Shown piece after piece: positions 8,897-18,071 of a DNA stretch of 46,815 bases. Every line of letters starts with the position of its first letter. Positions within the stretch are counted from its first letter, which is position 1. Below the pieces are notes generated by a model. It saw only the letters and a program-made list of their open reading frames with translations. It was not told where the DNA came from and ran no database searches. Source of the stretch: Ignavibacteria bacterium. Its GTDB lineage: Bacteria > Bacteroidota > Ignavibacteria > UBA10030. The DNA lies in NCBI GenBank assembly GCA_016873805.1, contig VGVZ01000025.1, forward strand, positions 1 through 46,815, given 5' to 3'. The translations under genes and the position numbers were made by a program.

Positions 8897-11632
8897 TCAC
8901 GAGGCCTCGACGAGCGCGGCGAGGTTGGTCTCGAGCTTCTGAAGACTCAACTTGAAGTTTTCGAGTTTCTCGCGTTCACGCGCGACGATTTCTTTGGGCG
9001 CGCGGTCGGCGAAGCTCGGATTCGAGAGCTTCGCAGTTGTACTCCCCACGGACTGTCGGAGCCGCACGATCTCTTTCTCAATCCTCTTCTTCTCTGCCTC
9101 GATGTCGATTAATCCTTCCAGCAGCACAGAGATTTCCGCACCATCCACGATCGAGCTGGCAGAAAGCCGCGGTTTGTAGTCTGAAGGAATCACCTCAATC
9201 TTCTCCACGCGACCCAACTTGCGGAGATATCCCTGGTATTGCTCGGCGACGGCCTCCTGATCGGCTATCGCGGGCTTCATGTAGACCCTGATTTCTTTCG
9301 ACGGCGGGATGTTGTTTTCCCCTCTGATATTCCGCACCGCGTTGATCACGTTCTGGACGAAGGCCATCTCGCTCTCGGTCTGCTCGTTGATCCACTTCGC
9401 TTCGCCTGCCGGAAACGCCGCGCGCATGATGCTCGCGCCGTTTCGTTCAGTCAGATGCTGCCACAATTCCTCGGTCACGAAGGGCATATGTGGATGAAGC
9501 ATTCTCAGAGCGCGGTCGAAGATCCACAACGCGCGTGTAAGAACAGTCTTCTTTGTTTCAGGCGATTCGTCCCCGTAGAATCGGGTCTTCACGAGTTCGA
9601 CGTACCAGTCGCAGAAATCACGCCAGATGAATTCATAGAGAATCTTGTTGGATTCATTGATCTGGAATTCCGACAGCGCGCGGTTGAAATCCCGCGCGGC
9701 ATGATTCAGGCGAGAGAGAATCCACCGGTCTGCCAGATCGAGGTGTTCCTCCGGCAATCCCTCAAGATCGAGCGGTTTGCTGCCCGTGATCTCTTTCCTG
9801 TTCATCAACAAAAATCGCCCGGCATTCCAGATCTTGTTGGCAAAATTTCGCCCGAGCTCACACTTGTCGGCAGAAAAGAGAACATCCTGTCCGAGAGGCG
9901 CTAGATATGTCACCGTAAACCGCAATCCGTCCGCTCCATATTCCTGAATGACGTCAAGCGGATCGGGGGAGTTGCCGAGCGACTTGCTCATCTTGCGTCC
10001 CTGCGCGTCACGGATGATGCTCGTGAAGTACACATCGCGGAACGGAACCAGGTCTTCGTCTTTCCGGCGCGGCGAACCGTCGGATCCCTGCATATCCCTC
10101 ATGAACTCAAGATTTGCCATCACCATCCTTGCCACCCAGAAGAAAATAATATCCGGACCGGTCACGAGTGTGTCGGTTGGATTGAAATAGCGCAGGTCTT
10201 CGTTGTTCTCGGGCCACCCGAGAATCGAGAACGGCCAGAGCCACGATGAGAACCAGGTATCCAGAACATGTTCATCCTGGGTGAGGGAGACGTTGCCTCC
10301 GATCCCCAGTTTCTGACGCGCCTCTTGTTCATTCCGGGCAGCAACAAACGATCCGTCCGGAGCATAGTAGACAGGAATCCTGTGGCCCCACCAGATCTGC
10401 CGCGAGATGCACCAATCACGTATGTTCGTCATCCAATGTTCGTACACTTTCGTCCATCGCTCGGGATGAAACCTGATCTTCCCCTCTTGCACCACCCGAA
10501 GCGCCGGTTCAGCCAGAGGCCTCATCTTCACGAACCATTGATCGGAGAGATACGGCTCCACCACGGTGTTACAGCGGTAGCAGCGCCCCACATTGTGAGC
10601 GTGCTGTTCGACCTTCACGAGGAATCCCTGTTCTTCCAGGTCTTTAGCGAGCAGCTTGCGGCATTCAAATCGATCCATCCCGACATACTGCGGCGGGACA
10701 GAGTCATTGAGCTTCGCCTCTTCAGTGAAGATGTTGACCTGCGGAAGTCCGTGGCGCTGTCCCATAAGGAAATCGTTCGGATCGTGGGCCGGAGTCACCT
10801 TCACCATCCCGGTGCCGAATTCTGAATCGACAAAATCATCCGCGATGATCGGTATCTTTCGACCGACGATAGGGAGAATGGCGGTCTCGCCAATCAGATG
10901 TTTGTACCTCTCATCGCGGGGATTGACAGCGACGGCAGTATCGCCCAGCATTGTCTCGGGCCTCGTCGTGGCAACAACGGCATGCTGATCAGTTCCCTCG
11001 ATGGGATAGCGAACGTGCCAGAGGCTTCCCTGAGTTTCCAGATGATCCACCTCGTCGTCACTTAACGCGGTGTGATGGAACGGGCACCAATTGACGATAT
11101 ACTTTCCGCGATAAACCAATCCCTTGTCGAAGAGGCGGATGAATACCTCTTTCACTGCTTCCGATAATCCTTGGTCCATTGTGAACCGTTCGCGCTCCCA
11201 GTCGCAGGAGACTCCAAGCTTCCGCAGCTGCCGAACGATCGTATTGCCGTATTCCTTCTTCCATTCCCATACCCGATCGAGGAATTCCTCCCGTCCCAAC
11301 TGATGCCGGTTCGTTCCCTCTCTTGCAAGCGCTTTTTCGACCGCGTTTTGTGTTGCAATCCCTGCGTGATCTGTTCCGGGAATCCAGCATGCCTCGTACC
11401 CCTGCATGCGCTTCCACCGGATGAGGATATCCTGAATGGTGTTGTTGAGCACGTGCCCCATCGTGAGGATGCCGGTGATGTTTGGAGGCGGGATAACGAT
11501 GGTGTACGGGAGTCGTTGCTTGTTCACCGAGGCGTGAAACAACCTGTGAGATTCCCAATAGGCATACCACTTGTCCTCAACCTCAAGCGGATTGTAGATC
11601 TTCGAGAGATCGTTGTGGGACTGCTCTGTCAT
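8897..11632 (-). CDS. valS: Valyl-tRNA synthetase
   Basis: Class I aminoacyl-tRNA synthetase that charges tRNA-Val and edits mischarged threonine. The 911 residues carry the HIGH signature as PPPNITGILTMGH, the ATP-binding KMSKSLGNSPDP, the valine-specific editing domain ('ATTRPETMLGDTAVAVNPRD'), an anticodon-binding domain, and a C-terminal coiled-coil arm ('IEKEIVRLRQSVGSTTAKLSNPSF'). The start at 11632 (MTEQSHNDLSKIYNP) is preferred over one six codons earlier because AAAGGA lies 7 bp before it. A terminator-like hairpin lies in its leader, about 40 bp before the start codon. Confidence 0.98.
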   Translation of the reverse strand: MTEQSHNDLSKIYNPLEVEDKWYAYWESHRLFHASVNKQRLPYTIVIPPPNITGILTMGHVLNNTIQDILIRWKRMQGYEACWIPGTDHAGIATQNAVEKALAREGTNRHQLGREEFLDRVWEWKKEYGNTIVRQLRKLGVSCDWERERFTMDQGLSEAVKEVFIRLFDKGLVYRGKYIVNWCPFHHTALSDDEVDHLETQGSLWHVRYPIEGTDQHAVVATTRPETMLGDTAVAVNPRDERYKHLIGETAILPIVGRKIPIIADDFVDSEFGTGMVKVTPAHDPNDFLMGQRHGLPQVNIFTEEAKLNDSVPPQYVGMDRFECRKLLAKDLEEQGFLVKVEQHAHNVGRCYRCNTVVEPYLSDQWFVKMRPLAEPALRVVQEGKIRFHPERWTKVYEHWMTNIRDWCISRQIWWGHRIPVYYAPDGSFVAARNEQEARQKLGIGGNVSLTQDEHVLDTWFSSWLWPFSILGWPENNEDLRYFNPTDTLVTGPDIIFFWVARMVMANLEFMRDMQGSDGSPRRKDEDLVPFRDVYFTSIIRDAQGRKMSKSLGNSPDPLDVIQEYGADGLRFTVTYLAPLGQDVLFSADKCELGRNFANKIWNAGRFLLMNRKEITGSKPLDLEGLPEEHLDLADRWILSRLNHAARDFNRALSEFQINESNKILYEFIWRDFCDWYVELVKTRFYGDESPETKKTVLTRALWIFDRALRMLHPHMPFVTEELWQHLTERNGASIMRAAFPAGEAKWINEQTESEMAFVQNVINAVRNIRGENNIPPSKEIRVYMKPAIADQEAVAEQYQGYLRKLGRVEKIEVIPSDYKPRLSASSIVDGAEISVLLEGLIDIEAEKKRIEKEIVRLRQSVGSTTAKLSNPSFADRAPKEIVAREREKLENFKLSLQKLETNLAALVEAS

Positions 11633-11668
11633 TCTGGATCCTTTGATCACATCGGGCAGTTGGTAATG

Positions 11669-11694
11669 AAAAAAGGTAGCTGTGACGAGCTACC
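11669..11694 (-). terminator. Terminator-like hairpin in the valS leader
   Basis: On the minus strand, GGTAGCT-CGTCAC-AGCTACC is followed at once by TTTTTT. It lies 37 bp upstream of the valS start codon and only about 27 bp after a putative promoter. It may be an attenuator or the terminator of transcripts from the upstream M23 peptidase gene. The leader is too short for a standard T-box, and no T-box AGGGTGGNACCGCG motif is visible. Confidence 0.6.
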
Positions 11695-11720
11695 CTCAAA
11701 GGGAGACATTCCACCTGCGA

Positions 11721-11752
11721 CGAAGATACGGAAAATTAGGGAAGGAATGCAA
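11721..11752 (-). promoter_or_regulatory. Putative valS promoter
   Basis: Minus strand TTGCAT (11747-11752), 18-bp spacer, TATCTTCG (11721-11728), close to TAnnTTTG. Same -33 hexamer as the candidate before the thioredoxin-like gene. Confidence 0.45.
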
Positions 11753-11793
11753 TTGGGGCGGAGCGTTCCATCGTGCTGTCAGGAGTAGGAGTT

Positions 11794-11823
11794 GTGTTGT
11801 CAGGAGTTAACTCCTGACAACAC
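11794..11823. repeat. Perfect 30-bp palindrome
   Basis: A 13-bp arm reading GTGTTGTCAGGAG is followed by TTAA and its exact reverse complement. The core TGTCAGGAGT also occurs once more just upstream (around 11777). It lies 45 bp after the M23 peptidase stop codon and lacks a T run, so a REP-like element or a binding site fits as well as a terminator. Confidence 0.8.
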
Positions 11824-11836
11824 TGTAACCATCGGT

Positions 11837-11857
11837 TGTCGACCAGACTGGTCGACA
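11837..11857. repeat. Inverted repeat TGTCGACCAG / CTGGTCGACA
   Basis: Two 10-bp arms separated by a single A. It begins 14 bp after the 30-bp palindrome and ends 11 bp before the end of the M23 peptidase gene. Possible operator or REP-like element. Confidence 0.75.
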
Positions 11858-11867
11858 TGCTCACGTG

Positions 11868-14168
11868 CTAGCGGGGGATTGAGAACGATCGCTTCACGGC
11901 GGCCGCGTTTCCGAGTCGATCGGTCGCGTGGACGGAAAGCTGGTGTGTCCCCGGATCGAGAGAGTGCTTCCCCTCATAATGAACGAGTCGTTTGTACGGA
12001 TCGTATTCTGCAATGACGACTTCTTCCCCCACGCTGATTCGGAATCCGTTTGGATCGACACCGGCCCGGTCATCCGAAATGCGGAAGCTGAATCGCAAGT
12101 GCGATCGGGTTGCGGAAACGCGAAGAGAAGAAAGGGACGGCGGAACGGTATCCCTCATGAGCCAGACATCTCCCAACAGGCGAGTTGATTCGCCTGTGAT
12201 GAATTCGGGATTACCCGGATCCCAACGTCCGATCAGTCGTTTCTCACCATCATCCCTTAGGAAGAGCCCGGTGTTGTCGGCGCGGCGATCCGCCGGTACC
12301 TGGTGATGAACGCGTATGCCCCTTTTGAGCAGAACATCTTTCGGGAAGAGCGAGTAGCTATCGTCGTCCTTGTGAATCTGGAAATAGAGCGTATCGTAAA
12401 CCGACTCGGGAGCGAAAAAGACGACGATCGTGCTGTCATCGTACGAGATTGTCCGCTCATCGGAGGGGGTCACCCGAAAGAGCGTGAGCCGATCGGTTGT
12501 CGACGTGCTTGTGCCGCCCGTCTCTGCTTCTGCGTAGAGCGTCAGGCGATCTCCCGCAAGTTGCGAGAGCGGAAATGTTCCCACAACGCTCCGTTCGTTC
12601 AGCGCATACGTCTCCACCTTGTGGCGGCGTCCCGACTCGACGATCGACAGTTCCGGTGACGAGGCGAACGGCTGTGGAGAAAACAATTGCACGATCAGAT
12701 AGTTTCTGGCGATTTCTCTCTCCAGATCGAGAGACGCGTGTTTTCCCTTGGCAGCGTTTGAAATCAGAAATCGGGGATCGGAAGAGATCCCGTGGCGGTT
12801 TCCGGCGATGACCCTGACGTCGACGTCCGCACGGTTGGTGAATGGGAGGCGGTACCCGCCGGCGAAAGGTTCAAGATCTGACAATCGATACGACCTGTCA
12901 TTCCATTTCGTTTGCAAGGGTGTCCGAGTCGCAACAGTCAGCGTTTCGATTGCCCCCGAGGTGTCGGTGTGCACAACAAGCCCTTGACTGTCCGATGCAA
13001 GAGTGATCTCCGGGATGCGCGAGCAGACAACCGGCACATCAAGCTCAGATCTGTTCCCCCGGATATCGAGGGCGACAACGCGCAGCATGTGTTTCCCCTC
13101 GGGAAGCGACCGCGTGTCGATGATCCCGAATCCTTCGGGTTGACGATCGTATAACGGGAGCCGGTTCCCCTTTTCCACGAAGAGTTTTTGGAACCGTCCA
13201 TCTCCCCCCAGGAGAGAGGGCCAATCGTAGTAGAGGGCGATCTGACGCGATTCGATCGCAGAGACCTGATCAAGCCGCGATCGATAGATCAACGAATCGT
13301 TGAGATACAGCTCAAGTTGATAAATACCGCTCCGATGATACGATCCGGTGACCCGATCAGATCCTTTGATGACCATCCCGAACGCTCCGTCAAGATGGAT
13401 GCGCTTCGAGATTGTGAACCTGTCTGAACTGTGCCGCGCGACTGCGCTGTTCCACGGACGAGGACTGCGGTTGACGCGGGAGCGATAATCGAGAGGAATG
13501 AATCCCACCCGGTGAAACTCCGGCGCGACGTTATCAGTGATCGCGCGTGATACTGCTGCCAGACGGAATGGATTGATCGGGTTGAGGTGTCTGTCTCTTA
13601 CTTCAAAATGGAGGTGGGGCGCTCCAATCCCGGTGTCGCCCGTGTACGCGATGACATCCCCTCTTCGAACTGGCAGCAGGTCCCGATCCGGTGCAACATC
13701 AATGGCGTATCGTCCCTTGGCATACTGGATTCCCCTGGCGAATGCTTCGATGGCCGTACTGAAGCGTTGGAGATGGGCATACGTTGTGACAAATCCATCC
13801 GCGTGCGTCACGTGGAGCATCTTGCCGTAGCCATAGGGATTGGTGTGGATGCGGGAAATGTATCCGTCTCGTGCCGCGTAGACACGGTACCCGCGCTGTC
13901 CGTTCGTGCTGATGTCGATGCCGGCGTGAAAGTGCGTGCGCCGATATTCCGCAAATCCGGAACTCATGCGAACGCTCGCATCGGTCGGCCAGAGGTAATC
14001 GTCCGGATCGGTGCCCAGTGAATCGAAAGGTGCGTAGACCTCTTCGATCCAATCATGATCGCGGATGGGAAGATCGCCGGGAGTTGTGGGAGTCACAGGG
14101 AGGGCCAGAACGACAACCACGCATGCTGTCGCCAGTAATCCGAATAATACCTGCTTTCCTCTCTTCAT
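11868..14168 (-). CDS. M23-family metallopeptidase, exported, with large C-terminal region
   Basis: Probable cell-wall endopeptidase or LytM-type protein acting in the periplasm. The N terminus MKRGKQVLFGLLATACVVVVLALP is a signal peptide or anchor. The M23 domain spans about residues 60-210: 'HFHAGIDIS' supplies the His81/Asp85 zinc ligands and 'GAPHLHFEVRD' the later His-x-His. A loop insertion ('AFARGIQYAKGRYAIDVAPDRD') separates the halves. The remaining 550 or so residues are beta-rich with Ig-like stretches ('LPEGKHMLRVVALDIRGN', 'LDPGTHQLSVHATDRLGN') and may bind partners or wall. At 766 residues it is much longer than simple LytM proteins, as is common in this phylum group. No close operon partner; valS follows 235 bp downstream. 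Confidence 0.92.
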   Translation of the reverse strand: MKRGKQVLFGLLATACVVVVLALPVTPTTPGDLPIRDHDWIEEVYAPFDSLGTDPDDYLWPTDASVRMSSGFAEYRRTHFHAGIDISTNGQRGYRVYAARDGYISRIHTNPYGYGKMLHVTHADGFVTTYAHLQRFSTAIEAFARGIQYAKGRYAIDVAPDRDLLPVRRGDVIAYTGDTGIGAPHLHFEVRDRHLNPINPFRLAAVSRAITDNVAPEFHRVGFIPLDYRSRVNRSPRPWNSAVARHSSDRFTISKRIHLDGAFGMVIKGSDRVTGSYHRSGIYQLELYLNDSLIYRSRLDQVSAIESRQIALYYDWPSLLGGDGRFQKLFVEKGNRLPLYDRQPEGFGIIDTRSLPEGKHMLRVVALDIRGNRSELDVPVVCSRIPEITLASDSQGLVVHTDTSGAIETLTVATRTPLQTKWNDRSYRLSDLEPFAGGYRLPFTNRADVDVRVIAGNRHGISSDPRFLISNAAKGKHASLDLEREIARNYLIVQLFSPQPFASSPELSIVESGRRHKVETYALNERSVVGTFPLSQLAGDRLTLYAEAETGGTSTSTTDRLTLFRVTPSDERTISYDDSTIVVFFAPESVYDTLYFQIHKDDDSYSLFPKDVLLKRGIRVHHQVPADRRADNTGLFLRDDGEKRLIGRWDPGNPEFITGESTRLLGDVWLMRDTVPPSLSSLRVSATRSHLRFSFRISDDRAGVDPNGFRISVGEEVVIAEYDPYKRLVHYEGKHSLDPGTHQLSVHATDRLGNAAAVKRSFSIPR

Positions 14169-14301
14169 CAGCTCCTGTTCTTACCGTACTATCGCGTGTG
14201 TCGCCTGTTGGGTAGATTCAATGAATACAAAATAACCTCTCGTTTCAAAAAATGCAAAAGGGGGTGAGTGGAATCACGGTATGGAGCCGAGACGTGAAAC
14301 G

Positions 14302-14679
14302 CTAGATCAGTTTCCCGAGAATGTATCCGATCGTTACTCCGACAAGCAGGACGATCGTGAGGATGCGGTAGTTCAGGACGTCTCGCGTGAAGCCCTGCCT
14401 AATTGCGACGATCGACGCGAGATATCCGATGCCATTGAGTATCCAAAAAAAAGGGAGGGCGAGAACTTTTGCAATGAATGGTCCGATAAGCGGAACGAGT
14501 CCGATCCACGCCAGGAGCGCCGCAAATGCCTGACCGAGAAGACCAACCAACACGACGGCAATACCGATCAGCGTCTCGTCGACACCCAGGGACACACCGA
14601 TTACGATCAGAAGCGCCATGATAATCCATGCAAGGATGGCGTTCCGGTAGTTGTAAAGGAAGTGTTTGATTCGGGACAT
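14302..14679 (-). CDS. Small polytopic membrane protein, unknown function
   Basis: A 125-residue protein that is almost entirely hydrophobic, with about three or four membrane spans: 'AILAWIIMALLIVIGVSLGV', 'LIGIAVVLVGLLGQAFAALLAWIGLVPLIG', 'VLALPFFWILNGIGYLASIVAI' and 'ILTIVLLVGVTIGYILG'. The N terminus is basic (MSRIKHFLYNYRN), suggesting a cytoplasmic start. It begins 10 bp after the stop of the FAH-family gene on the same strand, so the two are probably co-transcribed. No family recognised and no catalytic motif seen. Confidence 0.75.
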   Translation of the reverse strand: MSRIKHFLYNYRNAILAWIIMALLIVIGVSLGVDETLIGIAVVLVGLLGQAFAALLAWIGLVPLIGPFIAKVLALPFFWILNGIGYLASIVAIRQGFTRDVLNYRILTIVLLVGVTIGYILGKLI

Positions 14680-14689
14680 ATCGGTATGC

Positions 14690-15361
14690 TCAGCGAATGC
14701 CGACGCTGAGTGATGTGAGAACCATTCCGTCCGCGGTTCGAAGTTCTGCAGTCAGTCGATCTCCGGGAACGACTCGATTCACCCCTTGCGGTGTTCCTGT
14801 CATAATGATGTCGCCCGGCTCCAATGAGAAGTATCGTGAGATCGTCGAGATCAAATCATCAACGAGGAAAATACAATCCTTCGTGTTCCCGAGTTGCCGT
14901 AGCTCGTTGTTCACTGTCAATCGAACCTCAATCTGATGCGGATCTTGCACGGCTGACGCGGGGACGAACTCGGACAACGGAGCCGAGGTGTCGAATCCCT
15001 TTGCGAGGGCCCATGGCAATCCCTTCTTCTTTGCCTCGTCCTGCACATCACGAAGCGTCATGTCGAGTCCGATTCCGTACCCGGCGACATACTCGGGTGC
15101 CCGTTCCCGTGGAATGCCGCTCCCGCCTTTGCCGATCAGTATAGTCATTTCCACTTCATGATGGAGGTTATTCGAGATGTCGGGAATCACTACGGTACCA
15201 CGGTCACCGATAACGGCCGTCGACGGTTTGAGGAAGAGCACGGGAAAGGTCGGGACCTCGGCACGCATCTCTTTGGCGTGTTCGGCATAATTCCGGCCAA
15301 CGCAGATGATCTTTCCGACCGCGACGGGAGATGGCGAATTTCTCAGACGAACAAAAACCAT
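14690..15361 (-). CDS. Fumarylacetoacetate hydrolase (FAH) family protein
   Basis: Soluble FAH-fold enzyme of 223 residues. The family covers fumarylpyruvate hydrolase, acylpyruvases, oxaloacetate decarboxylases and related enzymes of aromatic degradation or metabolite repair; the substrate cannot be told from sequence. Visible motifs are 'GKIICVGRNYAEHAKE' at the N terminus, 'PVLFLKPSTAV', the metal-binding 'HHEVEMTILIG', 'YGIGLDMTLRD' and the C-terminal 'PGDIIMTGTPQGV'. These match the short, single-domain FAHD1-like group. A candidate promoter lies at 15402-15432, divergent from purM. The downstream membrane protein gene is only 10 bp away. Confidence 0.95.
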   Translation of the reverse strand: MVFVRLRNSPSPVAVGKIICVGRNYAEHAKEMRAEVPTFPVLFLKPSTAVIGDRGTVVIPDISNNLHHEVEMTILIGKGGSGIPRERAPEYVAGYGIGLDMTLRDVQDEAKKKGLPWALAKGFDTSAPLSEFVPASAVQDPHQIEVRLTVNNELRQLGNTKDCIFLVDDLISTISRYFSLEPGDIIMTGTPQGVNRVVPGDRLTAELRTADGMVLTSLSVGIR

Positions 15362-15401
15362 GGCAGGGGAGATCCTCGGTCTTGAATTTCAACTTGTTTT
15401 A

Positions 15402-15432
15402 TAAATATAGACAAGCGATGCTCGTGAATCAA
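15402..15432 (-). promoter_or_regulatory. Putative promoter of the FAH-family operon
   Basis: Minus strand TTGATT (15427-15432), 17-bp spacer, TATATTTA (15402-15409), near the Bacteroidota TAnnTTTG pattern, about 40 bp before the start codon. Confidence 0.5.
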
Positions 15433-15538
15433 GAAACGTCGGTACCCTTCCGGCCTCCCTCGATCCATACAGAGGAGGTGCGGCCGACTTCTTGTTCGAC
15501 CGTACAAAAAAGGGTATCTTCGAGGCAGAGGATGACAC

Positions 15539-16561
15539 GTGACTCCAGAGAAGATGACATATAAGGATTCCGGCGTCGATATCGACGCGGGGGATGAACT
15601 CGTACGACGGATCAAGAGGGGTGTCCGATCCACGTTTGATGCCAACGTGCTTGCCGACATCGGAATGTTCGGCGCGTTCTATCGGGCACAGTTCCGTTCG
15701 ATGAAGAAGCCGGTGCTCGTGAGCAGCGTCGACGGCGTCGGGACCAAGTTGATGATTGCCTTCTTGATGAATCGTCACGACACCATCGGTCAGGATCTTG
15801 TGAACCATTGCGCCAATGACATTCTCGCCTGCGGGGCACGTCCTCTCTTCTTTCTCGACTACTTTGCGACGGGAAAACTGAATCCACAGGTCGGGGAATC
15901 GATTGTTTCCGGTTTCGTGAAGGCATGCAGGGAAAATTCGTGCGCGTTGATCGGTGGGGAAACCGCCGAAATGCCCGGCATGTATCGGGACAACGAATAC
16001 GATCTCGCAGGAATGATGGTCGGGGTGGTGGATGAAAAGAAGATCGTCAGCGGAACGACAATCCGAAAGGGAGATATCCTGATCGGTCTTCCTTCAACCG
16101 GCCTTCATACAAACGGCTATTCCCTCGCGCGGCGCGTCCTTCTGCAAAAGCATTCCGCAAACGACTATATCGACGACCTTGGGGCGACACTCGGCGATGA
16201 ACTTCTGAAGATTCATCGGTCGTATGTGAAGAGCATCCTTCCGTTGCTCGGAACGAAGATCGTCAAAGGACTGTCGCACATCACGGGGGGTGGGATCATC
16301 GGCAATACGATGCGAATCATTCCGTCCGCACTGGATATCAAGATTGACTGGCAGAGTTGGGATCGTCCGGGAATCTTCGAAATGATCCAGCGGCTCGGTA
16401 ATGTACCGGAAGACGATATGCGCCGGACATTCAATCTGGGGATCGGCTTGGTTCTTGTTGTCCCCCCTGTGGAGACCGATAGGGTAGTGCGCGCGCTGCG
16501 CCACAAGAAAGAGCGTCCGTTCATCATCGGCGAAGTTGTCAGAAGGGCGTCCTCCCGCTAG
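15539..16561 (+). CDS. purM: Phosphoribosylformylglycinamidine cyclo-ligase (AIR synthetase)
   Basis: Catalyses the ATP-dependent ring closure of FGAM to aminoimidazole ribonucleotide, step five of purine synthesis. The 340-residue protein shows the family opening 'TYKDSGVDIDAGDELVRRIK', the 'SSVDGVGTK' loop, 'VNHCANDILACGARPLFFLDYFA', 'GGETAEMPGMY' and 'LSHITGGGIIGN'. Two starts are possible: GTG at 15539 with AGAGG 9 bp upstream, used here, or ATG at 15554, which begins directly at MTYKDSGVD. It is divergent from the FAH operon and the PmbA-like gene follows 90 bp later. No other pur genes are in the window. Confidence 0.97.
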   Translation: MTPEKMTYKDSGVDIDAGDELVRRIKRGVRSTFDANVLADIGMFGAFYRAQFRSMKKPVLVSSVDGVGTKLMIAFLMNRHDTIGQDLVNHCANDILACGARPLFFLDYFATGKLNPQVGESIVSGFVKACRENSCALIGGETAEMPGMYRDNEYDLAGMMVGVVDEKKIVSGTTIRKGDILIGLPSTGLHTNGYSLARRVLLQKHSANDYIDDLGATLGDELLKIHRSYVKSILPLLGTKIVKGLSHITGGGIIGNTMRIIPSALDIKIDWQSWDRPGIFEMIQRLGNVPEDDMRRTFNLGIGLVLVVPPVETDRVVRALRHKKERPFIIGEVVRRASSR

Positions 16562-16651
16562 CGTGATGAGCGGCAGAGGATCTCGATCAGCGGTTGGACA
16601 TCGAGCCTCACCGGCCGGGGGAACGACCGGAGAACCCCGCACAGCAATCAC

Positions 16652-18031
16652 ATGACTCCTCAGCAACCCGACGTTTCAGAGAAAGACCTCGTTACCCTGG
16701 CGCTGCGCGCCGTCGATGAGGCACGCCGTGCCGGCGCAGACGAGGCCGAGGCGTACCTCGAATTCGGCAAGACCTTCGAAGTCACCATCCGAGGTGGTGA
16801 GATAGAAATCCTCAAACAGGCGCGACCGCGTGGACTGGGATTGCGCGTCGTTTGCGATCAGCGCCTCGGTTTTTCCCACACTAATGATGTCGGAGAACCG
16901 ACTCTTTGCTCCCTCGCTCGCCAAACCGTTGCCATCGCGAAACATGCGGCGAAAGACGAATTCCTGGGCTTGCCGGACAACAAACAGATTGACCCGACTT
17001 CCACGGTCGGCCGGCTCGATCTTGTCGATTACGCGTTAATCGAACTGACGACGGATCGAAAGATCGCCCTGGCCCGCGAGATGGAGCAGGCGTCCCTTTC
17101 CGTCGATCCCCGGGTGAAACTCGTCGAGGGAGCAACGGTGGCAGACAGCGATGAATGCGTGGTCATTGCGAATTCTACTGGTCTTGCAGGTTCATATCGC
17201 GCAACTGCGAGCATGCTTTCTTGTTCCGTAGTCGCCGAAGCGGACGGCATGAAGCAGGTGAACTACTGGTACTCCAACAAGAGACATTTCGATGAGCATG
17301 AGACGGTTGCGGAGGTGGGGAGGAAAGCTGCAGAGAGGGCGCTGCAGATGTTGAATGCCCGAAAGATTGCGTCGGGGAAATTCCCAGTGGTTTTTGATCC
17401 TCTCAGTGCATCATCGCTGATCAGTACGCTCGCAGGGGCTCTCAGCGGTGAGTCTGTCTACCGCAATATGTCGTTTCTCACCGACAAACGTCACGAAAGA
17501 GTCGGACCCGAACAGTTCACGCTGGTGGACGACGGCTTGTTGCCGCGTGGAAATGCGTCCCGGCCGTTCGACGCAGAGGGGGTGGCGTCAAAGACAACAC
17601 CGGTTGTTGATCGCGGCATTCTCAAATCCTTTCTCTATGACTCGTACACGGCGCGCAAAGTCAATGGGATATCGACAGCGAATGCCAGTCGCACCTACGC
17701 GACGACGCCTCACATTAGCCCATCCAATCTCTATGTCGTGCGGGGAGAGCATGATCCTCAGGCAATCATCCGTTCCATCCACGATGGATTCTATGTGACG
17801 GGAATGATAGGATTCGGCGTCGACCTCGTCTCGGGGCAGTTCTCGCGCGGTGCAAGCGGCGTCTGGATCAGTCGCGGAGAACTCGCATTTCCCGTTCAGG
17901 AGGTCACGATTGCCGGCACACTGCTGGAGATGCTTTCAAACATCGAAATGATCGGGAACGATTTGTCTTTCCTCGGCGCCATATCGAGTCCAACGCTGAA
18001 GATGAGCGAGATGACAATCAGCGGAGAATAG
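16652..18031 (+). CDS. PmbA/TldE-like member of the TldD/PmbA protease family
   Basis: The 459-residue protein belongs to the TldD/PmbA family. TldD and TldE form a heterodimeric protease that trims modified peptides such as microcin B17 and degrades unfolded peptides; only TldD carries the zinc HExxxH site. No HExxxH is present here, so this is the TldE (PmbA) type. Family features: 'AEAYLEFGKTFEVTIRGGEIEILKQA' near the N terminus, 'GLGLRVVCDQRLGFSHTNDV', 'FDPLSASSLISTLAGALSGESVYR' and 'GIGFGVDLVSGQFSRGASGVWISRGELAFPVQEVTIAGTLLEML' (written here in pieces of the C-terminal domain). No tldD lies nearby, unlike the usual pair arrangement. Confidence 0.92.
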   Translation: MTPQQPDVSEKDLVTLALRAVDEARRAGADEAEAYLEFGKTFEVTIRGGEIEILKQARPRGLGLRVVCDQRLGFSHTNDVGEPTLCSLARQTVAIAKHAAKDEFLGLPDNKQIDPTSTVGRLDLVDYALIELTTDRKIALAREMEQASLSVDPRVKLVEGATVADSDECVVIANSTGLAGSYRATASMLSCSVVAEADGMKQVNYWYSNKRHFDEHETVAEVGRKAAERALQMLNARKIASGKFPVVFDPLSASSLISTLAGALSGESVYRNMSFLTDKRHERVGPEQFTLVDDGLLPRGNASRPFDAEGVASKTTPVVDRGILKSFLYDSYTARKVNGISTANASRTYATTPHISPSNLYVVRGEHDPQAIIRSIHDGFYVTGMIGFGVDLVSGQFSRGASGVWISRGELAFPVQEVTIAGTLLEMLSNIEMIGNDLSFLGAISSPTLKMSEMTISGE

Positions 18032-18071
18032 ATTCTGCGGGGAGAGGGAGCCCGCAAGGAGGGACATAACG

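Noticed and set aside
11632-11760. T-box riboswitch before valS
   Set aside because: Leader too short and the T-box AGGGTGGNACCGCG element is absent.
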